Assembly: GCA_035316025.1 (NCBI GenBank)
Contig: DATFXL010000010.1
Location: 1 to 55,618 of the forward strand
DNA from: JALZAA01 sp035316025
GTDB taxonomy: Bacteria > Actinomycetota > Acidimicrobiia > IMCC26256 > JACDBD01
DNA length: 55,618 nt
Reading direction: 5' to 3'
Below are positions 34,778-42,745 of the stretch, piece after piece (the stretch's first letter is position 1; each line of letters begins with the position of its first letter). The position numbers and the translations under genes are program-made. The notes below the pieces were generated by a model that worked only from the letters and a program-made list of their open reading frames with translations, was not told the DNA's origin and searched no databases.

Positions 34778-35392
34778 GTGGCTTCTATGTGGCGTCGAGC
34801 AATGGTGTACCTGGGGCTCCAGGACGACGACGAATTCGAATGGGACGCGGACTACGAGGAGTACGGCGACGAGGAAGACGCGCGTGCCGCGCCTGCGCCC
34901 GCGCGCGAGCGTGAGCGCGCCGCTGCGCGCGTGCAGCCGCGTGACGCGTCGGAAGTGCGCCCTCTGCATGCCGATCCGCGGCACGGCGACCCGCTCCACG
35001 AGGCGGTGCAGCCGCCGTCGATGCCGCGGCGCGACCCGGGCTTGGTTCGGCCCGTGCCGCGCGAAGAGCCCTCGGCGCTCGTGACGACGAGACCGCCGGC
35101 GGTTCGACAGGAGTCCTCGTCACCGGTGCACGTCGTGGAGCCGGACGGCTTCAACGACGCGCAGGAGCTCGGCGACCGACTCAAGGCCAATCAGGCGGTC
35201 GTCCTCAACTTGCGCGGTCTCGACCGGGACCTCCAGCGTCGCCTCATCGACTTCTCGAGTGGTCTCGCGTACGCGGTGGGCGGGACGATGCGGAAGGTGG
35301 ACGAGCAGGTGTTCCTCCTGACCCCCACCGGCGTCGAGGTCTCGGAGGAGGACAAGGAGCGCCTGCAGGCGCGCGGCCTGTATCGGGCCTGA
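34778..35392 (+). CDS. sepF: Cell division protein SepF
   Basis: 204 residues. The N-terminal amphipathic helix MASMWRRAMVYLGL targets the membrane, and an acidic then Arg/Pro-rich linker (~15-115) follows. The SepF core (~118-195) includes VVLNLRGLDRDLQRRLIDF and the glycine-rich turn. SepF polymerises and tethers the FtsZ tail, so it is probably the main Z-ring anchor here. The GTG start has GGGGAGG upstream. The 95-nt gap from yggS contains TAGGCT at 34745-34750, a possible -10. Confidence 0.94.
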   Translation: MASMWRRAMVYLGLQDDDEFEWDADYEEYGDEEDARAAPAPARERERAAARVQPRDASEVRPLHADPRHGDPLHEAVQPPSMPRRDPGLVRPVPREEPSALVTTRPPAVRQESSSPVHVVEPDGFNDAQELGDRLKANQAVVLNLRGLDRDLQRRLIDFSSGLAYAVGGTMRKVDEQVFLLTPTGVEVSEEDKERLQARGLYRA

Positions 35393-35396
35393 CGCA

Positions 35397-35642
35397 GTGC
35401 AACTCATCTGCTGGGTGCTGCGCATCTATCTCGTCCTGCTCGCGGCGCGTGCGATCCTGTCGTGGTTTCCGGTTCGCCCTGGGAGCCCGCTGATGTCGAT
35501 CGCGACCCTCCTGGCGGATCTCACGGAGCCGGTGCTGCGACCATTCCGGAGCATCATCCCGCCCGTCGGCATGTTCGACCTGTCGTTCATGGTGGTCTTC
35601 TTCGTGCTGTTCATCGTCCAGGGGATCGTCTGCTCCCTCTAG
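35397..35642 (+). CDS. YggT family membrane protein
   Basis: 81 residues with two hydrophobic helices (~5-22 and ~57-78). The conserved ILSWFPVRPGSPL, LADLTEPVLRPFR and IIPPVGMFDLS identify the YggT family. It sits in nearly all sepF-yggT-divIVA clusters and is probably connected to division or osmotic behaviour, though its function is not settled. The GTG start is 4 nt after the sepF stop. Confidence 0.9.
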   Translation: MQLICWVLRIYLVLLAARAILSWFPVRPGSPLMSIATLLADLTEPVLRPFRSIIPPVGMFDLSFMVVFFVLFIVQGIVCSL

Positions 35643-35697
35643 CCCAAACCTCCTGAAGGGGGCCGTGAGGGTTTCCCACATGCGCCGGCCGGCTCGA

Positions 35698-35703
35698 TAG
35701 CAT
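35698..35703 (+). promoter_or_regulatory. Candidate -10 element of divIVA
   Basis: TAGCAT ends 8 nt before the ATG. A weak GGAG also lies 4 nt before the ATG, so either a very short leader or leaderless transcription is possible. No -35 is apparent in the 69-nt gap after yggT. Confidence 0.3.
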
Positions 35704-35711
35704 GGAGTGTC

Positions 35712-36698
35712 ATGGATGTAACTCCTCGTGAACTCCGGGACACCGACATCCGGGAGGGATTCCGCGGTTACCACCGTGACGACGTCGACGAGTTGCTCGA
35801 GCGCGCCGCATCGACGGTCGAAGGGCTGAGCGAGCGCGTTCGTCAGCTGACCGAACGTCTTCAATCCGTCGAAGGAAGCGCGGGCAAGAGCCGCGAGACC
35901 GAAGAGATGCTGCAGCGCACGCTCGTGCTCGCGCAGAAGACCGCCGACGAGGCGATCTCGGAAGCGCAGGAGCGGTCGCGCACGCTGCTCGAGGAATCCG
36001 AGACCAAGGCCCGGAAGCTCGTGACCGAGGCGGAAGGGACCGCACGGCGGGTCGCCGAGAACGAACGCTCGCGACTCGAGAGCGAGGTCCAGGACCTCTC
36101 GTCGCGTCGCGACGCGCTCAATGCCGACGTGGAGGCGCTCGAGAAGTACGAGCGGGAGTACCGCACCCGGCTTCGCAAGGCGATCGAAACCGAGCTCGAT
36201 TCGTTGGGGAAGTTCAGCGCTCAGCACGGTCAGCGTCCGAAGCTCCATGACGTCTCCGTCCCGCCGCCCCGCGAGGCGGTCGCGAACTCGGGGCGGCAGT
36301 CGGCGCCGGCGCCGCCGGCGAACCCGTCTTCGGCCGCGTCGTCACCGTCGACACCGACGGCCGAGATCGGCTCGGTGGGCCCGTTCCCGAAGGCGCCGCC
36401 GGAGCCTGCACGGGGCGCGCCCCCGGCGGACCCCGACCCGGGCTGGGGGGACTCGGATGCCCCGCCGTCCGAGCCCGTCTCGAAGCCGACGGTCGGGAGC
36501 ACGCCCGGCTTGGCGGACTTCGTCCCCGCCGACGAGCCTGTCGAGCCCGAGGTCCTCGACGACGATGCGTTCTTCGCCACGCTCCGCGAGGCCGTGCGTG
36601 ACGACGCCCCGCTCGGACCCCGGGACGACGAGGAAGACGACGACCTCTTCGATGACGAGACCGCGCCGCGCAAGCGAGGCTGGGGTCGCCGCCGCTGA
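35712..36698 (+). CDS. divIVA: Polar growth/division protein DivIVA (Wag31-like)
   Basis: 328 residues. The N-terminal domain starts MDVTPRELRDTDI and contains the exposed FRGYHRDDVDEL used for membrane binding (~residues 17-28). Two long coiled-coil blocks occupy ~30-70 and ~75-170. A Pro/Ala/Ser-rich linker (~185-275) and an acidic then basic C-terminus (RKRGWGRRR) follow. DivIVA recognises negatively curved membrane and organises polar or septal wall synthesis in actinobacteria. It converges on ileS with 12 bp between stops, leaving no room for a terminator. Confidence 0.92.
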   Translation: MDVTPRELRDTDIREGFRGYHRDDVDELLERAASTVEGLSERVRQLTERLQSVEGSAGKSRETEEMLQRTLVLAQKTADEAISEAQERSRTLLEESETKARKLVTEAEGTARRVAENERSRLESEVQDLSSRRDALNADVEALEKYEREYRTRLRKAIETELDSLGKFSAQHGQRPKLHDVSVPPPREAVANSGRQSAPAPPANPSSAASSPSTPTAEIGSVGPFPKAPPEPARGAPPADPDPGWGDSDAPPSEPVSKPTVGSTPGLADFVPADEPVEPEVLDDDAFFATLREAVRDDAPLGPRDDEEDDDLFDDETAPRKRGWGRRR

Positions 36699-36710
36699 CT
36701 CCCCGCCGCG

Positions 36711-39700
36711 TCAGCCGGGCCGCTCGGCCTTCTCGAGGCGAACCGACGCGGTTGCGCCGTCGACGTCGAGGCGGGCGACACCGGCATCCGGCGGCTGACC
36801 CTCCGTCACCTTCCAGTCGACGGCGAGCACCTCGTCCTTGATCCACTGCTGGTGCTCCCGCGCGGCGTCCGCCAGCGCGTCGCCGGCCCACACCTCCACG
36901 CGGACGCGGTCGCTGATGTCGAGACCGGACGCCTTGCGCAGGTCGTTGAGCTTCCGGGCCAGCTCGCGCGCGGCCCCCTCCCGCCGCAGATCGTCGTCGA
37001 GGGTGGTGTCGAGCGCGACCGCGTAGCTGCCGTCCTGCGCCAGCGCCCGCTCGGCGTGCGATGTCGCGCGCACCTCGACCTCGTCGGGACCGAGGTCGAC
37101 GGTCTCACCGCCGGCGAGCTCGAGGCGGTACCGGCCGTCCTGGTCGAACGCGTGCTGGACTGTGGCGCCGTCCACGGAGCCGAGCGCTGACTTGATCTGG
37201 GGCATCAGCTTGCCGACGCGCGGTCCGAGCCTCCGGAAGTTCGGGACCACGACGTAATCGACCAACCCTTCGAGACCGCTGATCAGCTCGACGTCGCGTA
37301 CGTTCAGCGCGTCCCTTACCTCCTCCGTGACCGCGTCACCGAGGCGTCCGCCGTCGGGGAGCAGGACCAACGCCCGCCGTAGCGGTGTCCGCACCTTGAG
37401 GCGCGCCTCCGCACGCGCGGCCAGGCCCAGTGAGACCACGTGGCGCGCCTCGGCCATCTCCGCCTCGAGCTCGTCGTCGAGGGCGGGGGCGTCCGTCGCG
37501 GGCCAAGCGGCGAGGTGGACGGAATCGTCGCGCCCGCTGAGGTTGCGGTGCATCTCGTCCGTCGTGAACGGGCACAGCGGCGCGAGAAGCTTCGCCACCG
37601 TCAGCAGGCTCTCGTACAACACCCCGTGGGCGGCAGTGTCAGAGTCCTTCCAGAACCGGGAGCGCGATCGGCGTACGTACCAGTTCGATAGGTCGTCGAC
37701 GAAACGGTCGAGCGCGTGCGCGGCCCGGAGGGCGTCGAAGCCCTCGAGCGCCTCCGTGACCTCGCCGACGGTTCGGTGGAGGCGAGAGCGCACCCAGCGG
37801 TCGAGCACGTGCTCGACCCGGCCGGCCTGGTCGGGCGCCCAGCCGTCAAGGTTCGCGTACGTCACGAAGAACGAGTACGTGTTCCAGAGGGTGAGGAGGA
37901 AGCGGCTGGTCGACTCGTCGATGCCGGCCTCGGACACACGGCGCGTCGTCCACGGTGACCCGGAGGAGAAGAAGTACCAGCGCAGCGCGTCCGCGCCGCG
38001 GGTGTCGAGGATCTCCCACGGATCGATGACGTTCCCGCGGGACTTCGACATCTTCTGCCCGTCCCCGGCGACGATGAGCGCCAGGCACACGACGTTGCGG
38101 TACGGAGCCCGGTCGAACACGAGGCCATTGACGGCGAGCAGCGAGTAGAACCAGCCCCGCGTCTGATCGATCGCCTCGGCGATGAAGTCGGCGGGGAAGC
38201 GACGCTCGAAGAGCTCCTGGTTCTGGAACGGGTAGTGGAACTGGGCCGACGGCATGCTGCCCGAGTCGAACCACGCGTCCAATACGGGGTCGACACGTTG
38301 CGCACGTCCCGAGCACTCGGGACAGGTGATCGTGACGTCGTCGACGTACGGACGGTGCAGGTCGAGACCGGAGAGGTCGCGGCCTGCCAGCTTGCTCAGC
38401 TCGGCGACCGAGCCGATACAGGTGTCGTTCCCGCAGTCGCCGCACCGCCAGACCGGGAGCGGCGTTCCCCAGAAGCGGTCGCGCGACAGCGCCCAGTCGA
38501 CGTTGTTCTCGAGCCAGTCGCCGAAGCGCCCGTGCTTGATGTACTCGGGGTGCCAGTTGATCGTCTCGTTCTCGCGGAGCAGCACGTCTTTGTGCTCCGA
38601 CGTGCGCGCGAACCACGTCGGCTTCGCCCAGTAGATGAGCGGCGTGCCGCACCGCCAGCAATGCGGATACGCGTGCGAGTAGTCGACGACGGACACGATC
38701 CGCCCCGCCGCGATGAGCTCGTCGATCAGCGCGGGATCCGCGTCCTTGACGAACTGCCCCGCGAGCTGCGGGACCGTCGCGTCGAACCGGGCGTCCGCAC
38801 CGACCGGATTGAGCACCGGGAGCCCCTCGCGCTCGGCGATCTCCCGGTCGACCTCACCGAACGCCGGTGCGAGATGGACGATGCCTGATCCCTCGTCGAG
38901 GGTGACGAAGTCGGCGACGACGACGCGGTTCGCGCCCCGCTCGACGGGCAGGTAGTCGAAGGGCCGGTCGTACCGCAGCCCCGCGAGGTCCGACACGGGC
39001 ACGGACCCGACGACCTCGGCGTCGCCGAGCACGTCGGTCACACGCGACGCCGCCATCACGAGATCTCGACCGTCGTCCCGTGCTCTCACGCGCACGTACT
39101 CGATCTCGGGCCCGACCGCGACGGCGACGTTCGATACGAGTGTCCACGGCGTCGTCGTCCAAACGAGGAGGTCGAAGTCGACGCCGTCGGCGGGGAAACG
39201 GACATAGACCGACGGCTCGGTGATGTCCCGGTAGGCACCGGGCTGGCCGAGCTCGTGGCTCGACAGGGCCGTCCCGCACCGGCCGCAGTAGGGCACGACC
39301 TTGAAGCCTTCGTAGACGAGGTCACGGTCCCACATCTGACGAACGATCCACCAGACGCTCTCGATGTACTCGTTGGTCAGGGTCCAGTACGCGTCGGCCG
39401 TGTCGATCCACATGCCGATGCGTGAGGTGAGCGCCGACCAGTCCTCGACGTAGCGCTGCACCGATTCGCGGCAGCGCTGGTTGAAGGCTTCGATCCCGAA
39501 GTCCTCGATCTCGTGCTTGTTCGTGATACCGAGCGCCTTCTCGACCTCGACCTCGACCGGGAGGCCATGACAGTCCCATCCACCCTTCCTCGCGACGTAC
39601 CGGCCGCGCATGGTGTGGAATCGGGGGTAGAGGTCCTTGAACACGCGGGCCCACACGTGGTGGATACCGGGGCGGGCGTTGGCGGTGGGCGGCCCTTCGT

Positions 39701-39833
39701 AGAAGACCCACTCGGGCGCGCCTTCCCGCTGTTGCAGGCTCTCGCCGAATGCGTCCTGTTCGCGCCAGCGTTCGAGCACGCGCGCCTCGAGCTCGACGAG
39801 GTCGAGTGCGGACGGCACCGGCGTGAACGCCAT
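36711..39833 (-). CDS. ileS: Isoleucyl-tRNA synthetase, IleRS2 type with swapped GIHH motif
   Basis: 1040 residues, the length of eukaryote-like IleRS2 rather than the shorter IleRS1. It charges tRNA-Ile with isoleucine and edits valine. The HIGH-equivalent at residues 56-59 is Gly-Ile-His-His, where HxGH is normal; surrounding family residues (EGPPTANARP before, HVWARVFKD after) are intact. The CP1 editing domain has WTTTPWTLVSN. GQKMSKSRGN is standard. CxxC pairs in the connective region (CGRCG, CGDCG, CPEC) suggest zinc. No T-box fits in the 53-nt gap upstream. Minus-strand TACTCT ends 7 nt before the ATG. Confidence 0.96.
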   Translation of the reverse strand: MAFTPVPSALDLVELEARVLERWREQDAFGESLQQREGAPEWVFYEGPPTANARPGIHHVWARVFKDLYPRFHTMRGRYVARKGGWDCHGLPVEVEVEKALGITNKHEIEDFGIEAFNQRCRESVQRYVEDWSALTSRIGMWIDTADAYWTLTNEYIESVWWIVRQMWDRDLVYEGFKVVPYCGRCGTALSSHELGQPGAYRDITEPSVYVRFPADGVDFDLLVWTTTPWTLVSNVAVAVGPEIEYVRVRARDDGRDLVMAASRVTDVLGDAEVVGSVPVSDLAGLRYDRPFDYLPVERGANRVVVADFVTLDEGSGIVHLAPAFGEVDREIAEREGLPVLNPVGADARFDATVPQLAGQFVKDADPALIDELIAAGRIVSVVDYSHAYPHCWRCGTPLIYWAKPTWFARTSEHKDVLLRENETINWHPEYIKHGRFGDWLENNVDWALSRDRFWGTPLPVWRCGDCGNDTCIGSVAELSKLAGRDLSGLDLHRPYVDDVTITCPECSGRAQRVDPVLDAWFDSGSMPSAQFHYPFQNQELFERRFPADFIAEAIDQTRGWFYSLLAVNGLVFDRAPYRNVVCLALIVAGDGQKMSKSRGNVIDPWEILDTRGADALRWYFFSSGSPWTTRRVSEAGIDESTSRFLLTLWNTYSFFVTYANLDGWAPDQAGRVEHVLDRWVRSRLHRTVGEVTEALEGFDALRAAHALDRFVDDLSNWYVRRSRSRFWKDSDTAAHGVLYESLLTVAKLLAPLCPFTTDEMHRNLSGRDDSVHLAAWPATDAPALDDELEAEMAEARHVVSLGLAARAEARLKVRTPLRRALVLLPDGGRLGDAVTEEVRDALNVRDVELISGLEGLVDYVVVPNFRRLGPRVGKLMPQIKSALGSVDGATVQHAFDQDGRYRLELAGGETVDLGPDEVEVRATSHAERALAQDGSYAVALDTTLDDDLRREGAARELARKLNDLRKASGLDISDRVRVEVWAGDALADAAREHQQWIKDEVLAVDWKVTEGQPPDAGVARLDVDGATASVRLEKAERPG

Positions 39834-39840
39834 GTGCCGT

Positions 39841-39846
39841 AGAGTA
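39841..39846 (-). promoter_or_regulatory. Candidate -10 element of ileS
   Basis: TACTCT on the minus strand ends 7 nt before the ileS ATG, so the transcript would begin at the start codon. There is no ribosome site in those 7 nt and no good -35. The region is shared with the divergent DUF167 gene. Confidence 0.35.
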
Positions 39847-39886
39847 CAAGGAGCCTCTTTCGTTCCCGCCGACCAAAGGACGGGCT

Positions 39887-40237
39887 GTGACGCGCCCTAC
39901 GGATCTCTACGACGTCGAACGTGACGCGGTGGTCCTGCGAGTGCACGTCCAGCCGGGTGCCGGACGCAGCGCCATCGTCGGCCGCCACGGGGACTCGCTC
40001 AAGGTGCGAGTCGCCGCGCCGCCGGTGGACGGACGGGCGAACGCGGCGGCGATCGCGCTCATCGCCGCCACGTTGGGCGTCAACGAGAGCGCAGTCGAGC
40101 TCGTCTCCGGCGAACGGTCACGGATCAAGCGCATGCGCGTCGGCGGGATCGAAGCCGACGACGTCGAGGCGCGTCTGCGCCAGGCGCTCGCGGAGGCGGA
40201 CGCCCGGGTGGGGGAGCCGCGCCACCGACCCGTCTAG
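39887..40237 (+). CDS. DUF167 (YggU) family protein
   Basis: 116 residues. The core AVVLRVHVQPGAGRS (~14-28), LKVRVAAPPVDGRAN (~38-52) and a KRMRVGG-like end define the compact alpha/beta DUF167 fold. The biochemical role is unknown; it is often found in yggS-sepF-yggT neighbourhoods, and here it lies just beyond ileS. The GTG start is 53 nt from the divergent ileS start. The last ~15 residues are beyond the domain. Confidence 0.88.
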   Translation: MTRPTDLYDVERDAVVLRVHVQPGAGRSAIVGRHGDSLKVRVAAPPVDGRANAAAIALIAATLGVNESAVELVSGERSRIKRMRVGGIEADDVEARLRQALAEADARVGEPRHRPV

Positions 40238-40267
40238 CCCGACGTTGCCGTCGCGGCGCGGAATTCC

Positions 40268-40298
40268 TTGGTGAAGCGACGGTGTTTCCTCCTACTAT
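40268..40298 (+). promoter_or_regulatory. Candidate promoter of the DksA-like gene
   Basis: TTGGTG (40268-40273) and TACTAT (40293-40298) are 19 nt apart, a little long. The -10 match is good. Transcription would start about 55 nt before the ATG, whose ribosome site AGGGAG is clear. Confidence 0.45.
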
Positions 40299-40358
40299 CC
40301 TGCGCTCCCCGGCGACGCTGGCGGGAGCGCCGCCGTCCCTTTTGCCAGGGAGCTCCCA

Positions 40359-41309
40359 ATGGCGTCACCACAGAAGACGGCCGGGTCGAGGAAGACCGCG
40401 TCGGGTCGCACGACGGCCAAGACGGCCACGGCCAAGCGGTCGGCGGCCAAGAAGCCAGTGAAGCCGGCGGCGACGAAGTCGGCCAAGGCGATCGCGACGA
40501 AGCCCGCGAAGGACACCGCGAAGAAGCCGCCCAAGCCGGCGGCCAAGAAGCCGCCCAAGCCGGCGGCCAAGAAGCCGGCCGTCAAGAAGCCGAAGAGAGC
40601 AGTGCCGGCGAAGCGCGCGGCGAAGTCGGCCCCGGCCAAGGCGGCCAAGACCGCGAAGGCGAAGACCGCCAAGACGGGGAAGGCGGCCAAGGCGGCCAAG
40701 TCGGCGAAGGCGCCGGCGAGGAAGGCGCCCCCGGCGAAGAAGGTGCTCCCGGGGCCGGCGAAGAAGGCGCCCCCGGCCAGGAAGGCGCCCGCCAAGCCCG
40801 CACCCGCGAAGGAGGCGCCGGCGGCCAAGAAGGCTCCGGTGCCGAAGCTGCCGCCGGTCAAGAAGGCGCCGCCCCGCAAGCCCGGCTCCGTGATCTGCCC
40901 GTTGTCGGGGTGGGAGGTCATGCCGGCCAAGCCGAACCTCTCCGACCGCACGCTGAAGCGGCTTCGCCAGAAGCTGCTCCACGAGCGCGATCAGCAGCTC
41001 CGCCAGGCCGACGAGCTCATGGCGGAGGCGGACGAGCTGGCGAAGGAACGTGACCCGGGCGACACACAGTTCGACGAGGAGTCCGGGGAGGGTGACACAG
41101 TGAACGTCGAGCGCGAGCGCGACCTGTTGCTGTCGGCGTCGGCCCGCCAGATCGTCGATGCGATCGACCGAGCGCTCAAGCGGATGGACGCGGGCACCTA
41201 CGGCGTGTGCGTCCCCGCCGGGCGCCGCCTCTCGGTCGAGCGCCTCGAGGCGATCCCGTACGCCGAGGAGTGTGTCGACTGCAAGGCTCGTGCCGAACGA
41301 CGCCGCTAG
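40359..41309 (+). CDS. DksA/TraR-like protein with a histone-H1-like Lys/Ala/Pro tail
   Basis: 316 residues in two parts. Residues 1-175 are almost wholly Lys, Ala, Pro and Thr with AAK/KKP repeats, like the C-terminal tails of histone H1 or mycobacterial HupB, and probably bind nucleic acid. Residues ~190-316 are DksA/TraR-like: a helical hairpin (LKRLRQKLLHERDQQLRQADEL start) and a zinc-finger region. In the finger the first pair is Cys284-V-P-Ala287 and the second is Cys305-V-D-Cys308, so one canonical cysteine is missing. DksA proteins bind the RNA polymerase secondary channel. The role of the fusion is inferred. Confidence 0.85.
   Translation: MASPQKTAGSRKTASGRTTAKTATAKRSAAKKPVKPAATKSAKAIATKPAKDTAKKPPKPAAKKPPKPAAKKPAVKKPKRAVPAKRAAKSAPAKAAKTAKAKTAKTGKAAKAAKSAKAPARKAPPAKKVLPGPAKKAPPARKAPAKPAPAKEAPAAKKAPVPKLPPVKKAPPRKPGSVICPLSGWEVMPAKPNLSDRTLKRLRQKLLHERDQQLRQADELMAEADELAKERDPGDTQFDEESGEGDTVNVERERDLLLSASARQIVDAIDRALKRMDAGTYGVCVPAGRRLSVERLEAIPYAEECVDCKARAERRR
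40521..40568 (+). repeat. Exact 24-bp tandem repeat, two copies, inside the DksA-like gene
   Basis: The two 24-bp units at 40521-40544 and 40545-40568 are identical and encode KKPPKPAA twice. A third partial copy of about 10 bp follows. The repeat is in frame with the basic tail and may make its length variable between strains. Confidence 0.9.
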
Positions 41310-41820
41310 CGGACACGCGCATCCCGAGAAGGGCGCGGCGGCGTCGACTCGTCGGCCCCTGCTGATCGTCGGACTCGTCGTCTTCGTCGTCGTCCTCGAT
41401 CAGATCGCGAAGGCCTTGGTCGTCGAGTACCTCGCCGACGAGCCGCTGTCGATCATCGGCGACTCCGTCGAGCTTCGGTTGAGCCGGAACCCGGGCGGCG
41501 CGTTCAGCATCCTGACCGGCTTCACGCCGTTGCTCGCCATCCTCGCCGCCATCGTGGCGGTCGTGCTCGTTCGCGTCGCGCACCGGGCGAGGGACCCGGT
41601 GATGGTCGTGGCGCTGTCGCTCGTTCTCGGCGGGGCGTTGGGCAACCTCGCTGACCGGGTGTTCCGTGCGCCCGGCTTCTTGCACGGTGAGGTCGTCGAC
41701 TTCGTGCGCGTGGGCGCGTTCCCCAGCTTCAACGTCGCCGACTCCGCGATCACGATCGGCGCTGTGCTGCTCCTCGTCTGGGGTTGGCGCGACCGCGACG
41801 ACCCTCGCGACCGCCGATGA
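41290..41820 (+). CDS. lspA: Lipoprotein signal peptidase (signal peptidase II)
   Basis: 176 residues with four hydrophobic helices starting near residue 23. The catalytic aspartates are Asp122 in GNLADR and Asp151 in FNVADSAITIG. DQIAKALV (37-44) and RNPGGAFS (67-74) are also conserved. It cleaves prolipoprotein signal peptides in the membrane. The GTG at 41290 overlaps the DksA-like gene by 20 nt. No closer start leaves the first helix intact. The rluD-family gene follows 10 nt later. Confidence 0.92.
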   Translation: MPNDAASGHAHPEKGAAASTRRPLLIVGLVVFVVVLDQIAKALVVEYLADEPLSIIGDSVELRLSRNPGGAFSILTGFTPLLAILAAIVAVVLVRVAHRARDPVMVVALSLVLGGALGNLADRVFRAPGFLHGEVVDFVRVGAFPSFNVADSAITIGAVLLLVWGWRDRDDPRDRR

Positions 41821-41830
41821 GCTCCGGGGT

Positions 41831-42745
41831 GTGAGCGAGCTCGCCGTGCCCGACATGCTCGCCGGGGAGCGGCTCGACCGGGCCCTCGCGCTGCTCACCG
41901 GGTGGAGCCGCGCCGAGGTCGCCCGGCTCATCGACGACGGAGCGGTCCTGGTCGGGGGGCAAGCCGTCGCCAAGAGTCATCGACTGGAGGCCGGGGCACT
42001 CGTCGAGCTGCTGTCGGAACCGCCGCCCGACCGCCCGCCCGGCCCTGAGCCCGTCGCCGTCGACGTCCGCTTCGCCGACGACGATCTGATCGTCATGAGC
42101 AAGCCGGCCGGGCTCGTCGTCCACCCGGGTGCCGGTCATCCCGGCGGGACTCTCGTCAACGGGTTGCTCGAGCGATTCCCGGAACTCGCCGGCGTCGGTG
42201 ACCCTGCCCGCCCCGGCATCGTGCACCGACTCGACCGCGACACGAGCGGCCTCATACTCGTCGCGCGGTCGCGGCGCGGCTACGACGCGCTCGTCGCCGC
42301 GCTCGCCCGGCGGGAGATCGATCGCCGGTATCTCGCGCTGGTCTGGGGTCGCTTCGACGCCTCCCGGGGCGTCATCGACGCGCCCGTCGGCCGGTCACCG
42401 ACTCGTCGCACCCGGATGGCGATTCGCGAGGAGGGGCGCGCCGCACGCACCGCCTACGAGGTGCGCGTGGAATACGTCGAGCCCTCCGTGACCCTCGTCG
42501 AGTGCCGCCTCGAGACGGGACGCACGCACCAGCTCCGCGTTCATCTGAGCGCCGTCGGGCACGCGGTGGTGGGCGACGCCGCCTATCGCGGCGACCGCCC
42601 CGGAGTTCGGCTCGACCGGCCGTTCCTGCATGCGCACCGGCTTGCCCTCGCGCACCCGACGACCGGGCAGCGCCTCGACTTCGAGGACCCGCTGCCACCG
42701 GGGCTCGCTTCAGTGCTCGACGGGCTCGACGCCGGATCAGGCTGA
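41831..42745 (+). CDS. rluD: Pseudouridine synthase, RluA/RluD family
   Basis: 304 residues. An S4 RNA-binding domain (~1-65, AGERLDRALALLTGWSR) precedes the synthase domain. The catalytic aspartate is Asp135 in VHRLDRDTSG, and KPAGLVVHPG, RRYLALVWG and ETGRTHQLRVHL follow as in the family. It isomerises uridine in 23S rRNA. The lspA-rluD pairing is common across bacteria. It converges on the Rrf2 gene with a 9-bp overlap of coding ends. Exact rRNA target is inferred. Confidence 0.92.
   Translation: MSELAVPDMLAGERLDRALALLTGWSRAEVARLIDDGAVLVGGQAVAKSHRLEAGALVELLSEPPPDRPPGPEPVAVDVRFADDDLIVMSKPAGLVVHPGAGHPGGTLVNGLLERFPELAGVGDPARPGIVHRLDRDTSGLILVARSRRGYDALVAALARREIDRRYLALVWGRFDASRGVIDAPVGRSPTRRTRMAIREEGRAARTAYEVRVEYVEPSVTLVECRLETGRTHQLRVHLSAVGHAVVGDAAYRGDRPGVRLDRPFLHAHRLALAHPTTGQRLDFEDPLPPGLASVLDGLDAGSG

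Noticed and set aside
39834..39886. T-box riboswitch upstream of ileS
   Set aside because: Only 53 nt separate ileS from the divergent gene, too short for a T-box with stem I and antiterminator.
40295..40951. Minus-strand frame of Gly/Ala/Phe-rich repeats resembling a membrane or PE_PGRS-like protein
   Set aside because: It is the antisense of the Lys/Ala/Pro repeats of the DksA-like gene. Lysine and alanine codons read in reverse give Leu/Phe and Gly/Ala.
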